DNA of 64,000 nt. It comes from Chitinophagales bacterium. GTDB taxonomy: Bacteria; Bacteroidota; Bacteroidia; Chitinophagales; BACL12. This document shows, piece after piece, positions 61,485 to 64,000 of this stretch. Below the pieces are notes generated by a model. It worked only from the letters and a program-made list of their open reading frames with translations, was not told where the DNA came from and did no database searches. A program made the position numbers and the translations under genes. Position 1 is the stretch's first letter; each line of letters starts with the position of its first letter. The DNA lies in the NCBI GenBank assembly GCA_020636645.1, contig JACJXO010000002.1, positions 552,893-616,892 of the forward strand. Reading direction: 5' to 3'.

Positions 61485-61494
61485 TAACCGGTAC

Positions 61495-62001
61495 ATGGAG
61501 ATCGTCAATAAAGTCGCCCAGAGCGGCCTACTCACTATTGACCTGGAAGCCTACTTTCCGGCAGACAAGGTATGTGGCTTTGACCTGAAATCATTTCTTT
61601 TCCGCGAACTTATTCTGAAGGAAAAGGACTTTCGTGAAGCGATGGCAGCCATAGACTGGTCAGCGTATTCCGGTAAGATCCTGGCCATACATTGTACGGC
61701 AGATGCCATCATCCCGCAATGGGCTTATATGCTGGTGACCGTGTATGCGGCACCCTATGCAGAAAAGATCTACCTGGCCGATCCCGATCAGGCCCTGCAT
61801 AAATATTATGAAGAGATCGTTCACGACTTTGACACCACACCCTATGAGGGGCAACGTATTGTTGTGAAAGGATGCAGCAAGCATCCGGTACCTGCAGATG
61901 CTTATGTAGCACTCACACGCAAGCTGAGGCCTGTAGCCAAAAGCATCATGTACGGAGAACCCTGCAGCACCGTGCCGCTGTTCAAACGACGGGAATCATG
62001 A
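61495..62001 (+). CDS. DUF2480 family protein
   Basis: 168 residues, a soluble domain characteristic of Bacteroidota (EIVNKVAQSGLLTIDLEAYFP, FLFRELILKEKDFREAM, AIIPQWAYMLV, RIVVKGCSKHPVP, PCSTVPLFKR). Three conserved-looking cysteines. No known function. It overlaps the lytic transglycosylase start by 4 bases. Confidence 0.85.
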   Translation: MEIVNKVAQSGLLTIDLEAYFPADKVCGFDLKSFLFRELILKEKDFREAMAAIDWSAYSGKILAIHCTADAIIPQWAYMLVTVYAAPYAEKIYLADPDQALHKYYEEIVHDFDTTPYEGQRIVVKGCSKHPVPADAYVALTRKLRPVAKSIMYGEPCSTVPLFKRRES

Positions 62002-62951
62002 ACAGGTTTTATTACTTGTTAGGCGGCTTTGCGCTGGGTCTGGCTGTACTTGCCATATTGGCATCCACCACTTCTGATGGCAGCCGTAAGATCGAAGAAT
62101 CAGGCACCTCAAATGGTGCTCTTCGGAAGCTGGGTGAAGACCCGAGTCTGGTGCGCAACTATGCGGTCAAGATACCGGAGGGGTTGAATTTTGCAGGTGA
62201 AAAAGTACCACTGTCAGACGAAGAGGTATTTGAGAGAATGGATCGTGAACTGCTGGTCAACAGTTACTGGCATTCCAACACCATGCAGAACCTGAAACTG
62301 GCACATCGCTGGTTTCCGGTCATCGAAGAGACCTTTAAGGAATACGGTATTCCGTCAGATTTCAAATACATAGCCCTGGCAGAGAGCGGACTGAGAAATG
62401 TGGTCTCACCGGCGGGTGCAGAAGGAGTCTGGCAATTTCTTCCCGAAACCGCAAGGCATTTTGACCTGCGGGTGGATGACGAAGTGGATGAACGGTATGA
62501 TGTACAGAAAGCCACCGTGGCAGCGGCGAAATATTTTCAGACCGCCCACGACAGACTGGGCAGCTGGACCCTGGCGGCAGCATCTTACAATGCAGGCATC
62601 GGCAAGATCGAGAACAGCCTCGAATACCAGGAAGTAGATAACTATTATGATCTCTTTCTTAATAACGAGACCAGCCGCTACATCTTCCGCATCCTGGCAT
62701 TCAAGGTCATTTACGAGAACACGGAGAAGTATGGTTTTTTGCTGGATGAGGAAGACCTGTATGATCCGCTTACTTACAAGACCATCACGGTAGATACCAC
62801 CATCACCAACCTGGCGGCATTCGCCACCCGGCTGAACACGAACTATAAAACGCTGAAGTATTACAACCCCTGGCTTCGTGACAGAAAACTCACGGTGAAA
62901 AAAGGGGAGGAATTCCGGCTGTATGTGCCGGAAGATGGCGTTAGTAATTAA
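61998..62951 (+). CDS. MltD-type lytic transglycosylase with LysM-like tail
   Basis: Cleaves peptidoglycan between MurNAc and GlcNAc in the envelope. 317 residues. N-terminal membrane helix (YLLGGFALGLAVLAIL). SLT domain with catalytic Glu in ALAESGLRN, then SPAGAEGVWQFLPETAR and AAASYNAGIGK. The C-terminal 55 residues form a LysM-like peptidoglycan-binding module (TNYKTLKYYNPWL, KKGEEFRLYVP). ATG 61998 overlaps the DUF2480 stop (ATGA). Confidence 0.9.
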   Translation: MNRFYYLLGGFALGLAVLAILASTTSDGSRKIEESGTSNGALRKLGEDPSLVRNYAVKIPEGLNFAGEKVPLSDEEVFERMDRELLVNSYWHSNTMQNLKLAHRWFPVIEETFKEYGIPSDFKYIALAESGLRNVVSPAGAEGVWQFLPETARHFDLRVDDEVDERYDVQKATVAAAKYFQTAHDRLGSWTLAAASYNAGIGKIENSLEYQEVDNYYDLFLNNETSRYIFRILAFKVIYENTEKYGFLLDEEDLYDPLTYKTITVDTTITNLAAFATRLNTNYKTLKYYNPWLRDRKLTVKKGEEFRLYVPEDGVSN

Positions 62952-62998
62952 ACCCTAGTTCGCACAATTACTTTACTTTGCATGCAAGACAGATAGGC

Positions 62999-63721
62999 TT
63001 GCAATCAACCTTTCTTGATATCATCCTGCCTTGCTATAACCCACATGAAAACTGGGAACAAGTGGTCATTGAATCATTTACCCGATTTTGTTCCCTGGCA
63101 GAAAGGCCTGATACCGGTTTGATACTGGTGAATGACGGTTCAAATTCTGGTATCCGCGACAATTCAGAGGATGTTATTAGAAAACAGATACCCAATCTGA
63201 AATGGATAGATCTTTCTTCTAACCAGGGTAAGGGAGCAGCCTTGAGAGCCGGAATCATCAGCAGCAACGCATCGTTTCAAATCTATACCGACATAGATTT
63301 TCCATACAGGACGGAAAGCATGGTAGAACTATGGAAGATTCTGCAAACAGATGAATATTCAGTCGTTGCTGCCGTGAAAGATAAAGACTACTACAATCAC
63401 CTACCTGCAATCAGATCCTTGATATCAAAATCATTGCAAACGATGACACGTTTGCTTTTAGGTCTCCGGATCAGTGATACTCAATGCGGTCTCAAAGGCA
63501 TGAATAACAGGGGCAAAGTGTGGTTTCTGAAAACCACTATAGACAGGTATCTGTTCGATCTGGAATTCATTTTTCTGGTTTCCAGAAGCAAACATGACAA
63601 TGTGTTAGCCATGTCTGCAACCGTCAGACCAGAAATAGTATTTTCGAAAATGCATCTCGGAATCCTTATCAGGGAAAGCGGAAACTTCATTAGAATTTTG
63701 ATCAAGCGCATTGCGAACTGA
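62999..63721 (+). CDS. Family 2 glycosyltransferase
   Basis: About 240 residues. Donor-site motifs FLDIILPCYNP, LILVNDGSN and GKGAALRAGI, metal-binding DID in IYTDIDFPY, and the SDTQCGLKGMN block seen in DPM-like enzymes. The acceptor is unknown. I prefer TTG 62999 (LQSTFLDIILP) because an earlier TTG at 62978 lies within the TACTTTGC promoter-like element. The next gene overlaps its end by 11 bases. Confidence 0.82.
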   Translation: MQSTFLDIILPCYNPHENWEQVVIESFTRFCSLAERPDTGLILVNDGSNSGIRDNSEDVIRKQIPNLKWIDLSSNQGKGAALRAGIISSNASFQIYTDIDFPYRTESMVELWKILQTDEYSVVAAVKDKDYYNHLPAIRSLISKSLQTMTRLLLGLRISDTQCGLKGMNNRGKVWFLKTTIDRYLFDLEFIFLVSRSKHDNVLAMSATVRPEIVFSKMHLGILIRESGNFIRILIKRIAN

Positions 63722-64000
63722 TAAGTTACATATTGCCTACGCAGCACTATTCTCAGGGGTTCTTTCCGGGGTTTTGTTTGCCTGGGCCCTATGGCCGCTT
63801 CTTTCAGGTAATCATTACATCTATGGCTCTGGGGGAGATAATTTCAAAAATTATTTTACACCAGCATGGTACGTCGCATTTGACACTCATGGTCATTTCA
63901 GCGGTATGCATTACCCCTACGGAGACCAGATGGTATTCAGTGACTGCCAACCTGGCTTAAGTATTACCGGAAAACTATTTTCGGAAATCGGACTGCTAAA
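63711..64000 (+). CDS. Large membrane protein, 5' part only (GT-C-like)
   Basis: Open to the right edge. From TTG 63711 it reads MRTDKLHIAYAALFSGVL, one hydrophobic segment (AYAALFSGVLSGVLFAWALWPLL), then a loop with YGSGGDNFKNYFTPAWYV and GMHYPYGDQMVFSDCQPG. Such loops occur in multi-pass envelope polysaccharide or lipid-glycan proteins of Bacteroidota. An in-frame TGA at 63699-63701 limits upstream starts, and TTG 63711 is the only usual start codon after it. It probably forms a unit with the glycosyltransferase. Confidence 0.6.
   Translation, partial: MRTDKLHIAYAALFSGVLSGVLFAWALWPLLSGNHYIYGSGGDNFKNYFTPAWYVAFDTHGHFSGMHYPYGDQMVFSDCQPGLSITGKLFSEIGLL

Overview
The window is chromosomal DNA of a Bacteroidota bacterium, about half G+C, probably of the Saprospiria/Chitinophagia type (inference). 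The evidence is: a TonB-dependent receptor with a carboxypeptidase-regulatory-like front domain; three secreted proteins with C-terminal type IX secretion (T9SS) sorting domains; a PafA phosphatase; a BlaI/M56-TonB pair; a DUF2480 protein; an L13 that begins MDTLS; and many -7 promoter elements of the Bacteroidota form TAnnTTTG. Coding density is high. There are 59 protein genes (two cut by the window edges) and three tRNA genes. I see no IS element, prophage or CRISPR array, and no gene-free stretch longer than 300 bases.

Layout. 1-11,100: TonB receptor, PafA phosphatase, fluoride channel, a secreted VPS10/BNR-type protein coupled to an OmpA-domain protein, M48 protease, alpha/beta hydrolase, polyprenyl synthase, and two small proteins. 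11,100-23,100: glycosyltransferase, rRNA m5C methyltransferase, M56/BlaI regulatory pair with a clear operator, a 1,283-residue MORN-TPR-CHAT protein, the sulfate-activation operon cysC-cysD-cysN, and a cation:proton antiporter. 23,200-26,150: tRNA-Pro(CGG), a CT-rich repeat array, a SET-domain methyltransferase, a duplicated tRNA-Pro tail, tRNA-Pro(TGG), tRNA-Ser(GCT) and dnaA. 26,200-43,200: split 5'-nucleotidase, an A-type Fe-S carrier, a candidate small RNA, aminotransferase, UDP-xylose synthase, two tandem T9SS proteins, KdsD-like isomerase, biotin carrier protein, M1 aminopeptidase, lipid-type ABC exporter, RbfA and a LolC/E-type permease. 43,200-52,600: TerC, potassium channel, DinB-like protein, ROK kinase, GH92 mannosidase, an unknown secreted protein and an ABC-F protein. 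52,600-64,000: translation operon rplM-rpsI-rpsB-tsf, zinc peptidase, LemA, DusB, CPBP protease, PpiD-like chaperone, DUF2480, lytic transglycosylase, glycosyltransferase, and the start of a large membrane protein.

Most genes are core housekeeping or envelope functions: cell-wall remodelling, outer-membrane transport and secretion, sulfate activation and translation. The least explained parts are the following. (1) Four dispersed ACTCCC/ACTCCTC arrays always have the C-rich strand on top, and three of them contain the stop codon of the leftward gene. (2) A 58-bp duplication of the tRNA-Pro tail plus terminator brackets a 114-bp insert that shares a motif with the region after the other tRNA-Pro gene. 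(3) A minus-strand intrinsic terminator with no gene upstream suggests a small RNA near 29,013-29,118. (4) A T9SS gene has an AT-rich body joined to a sorting-domain segment almost identical to its neighbour's. (5) The secreted MORN-TPR-CHAT protein.
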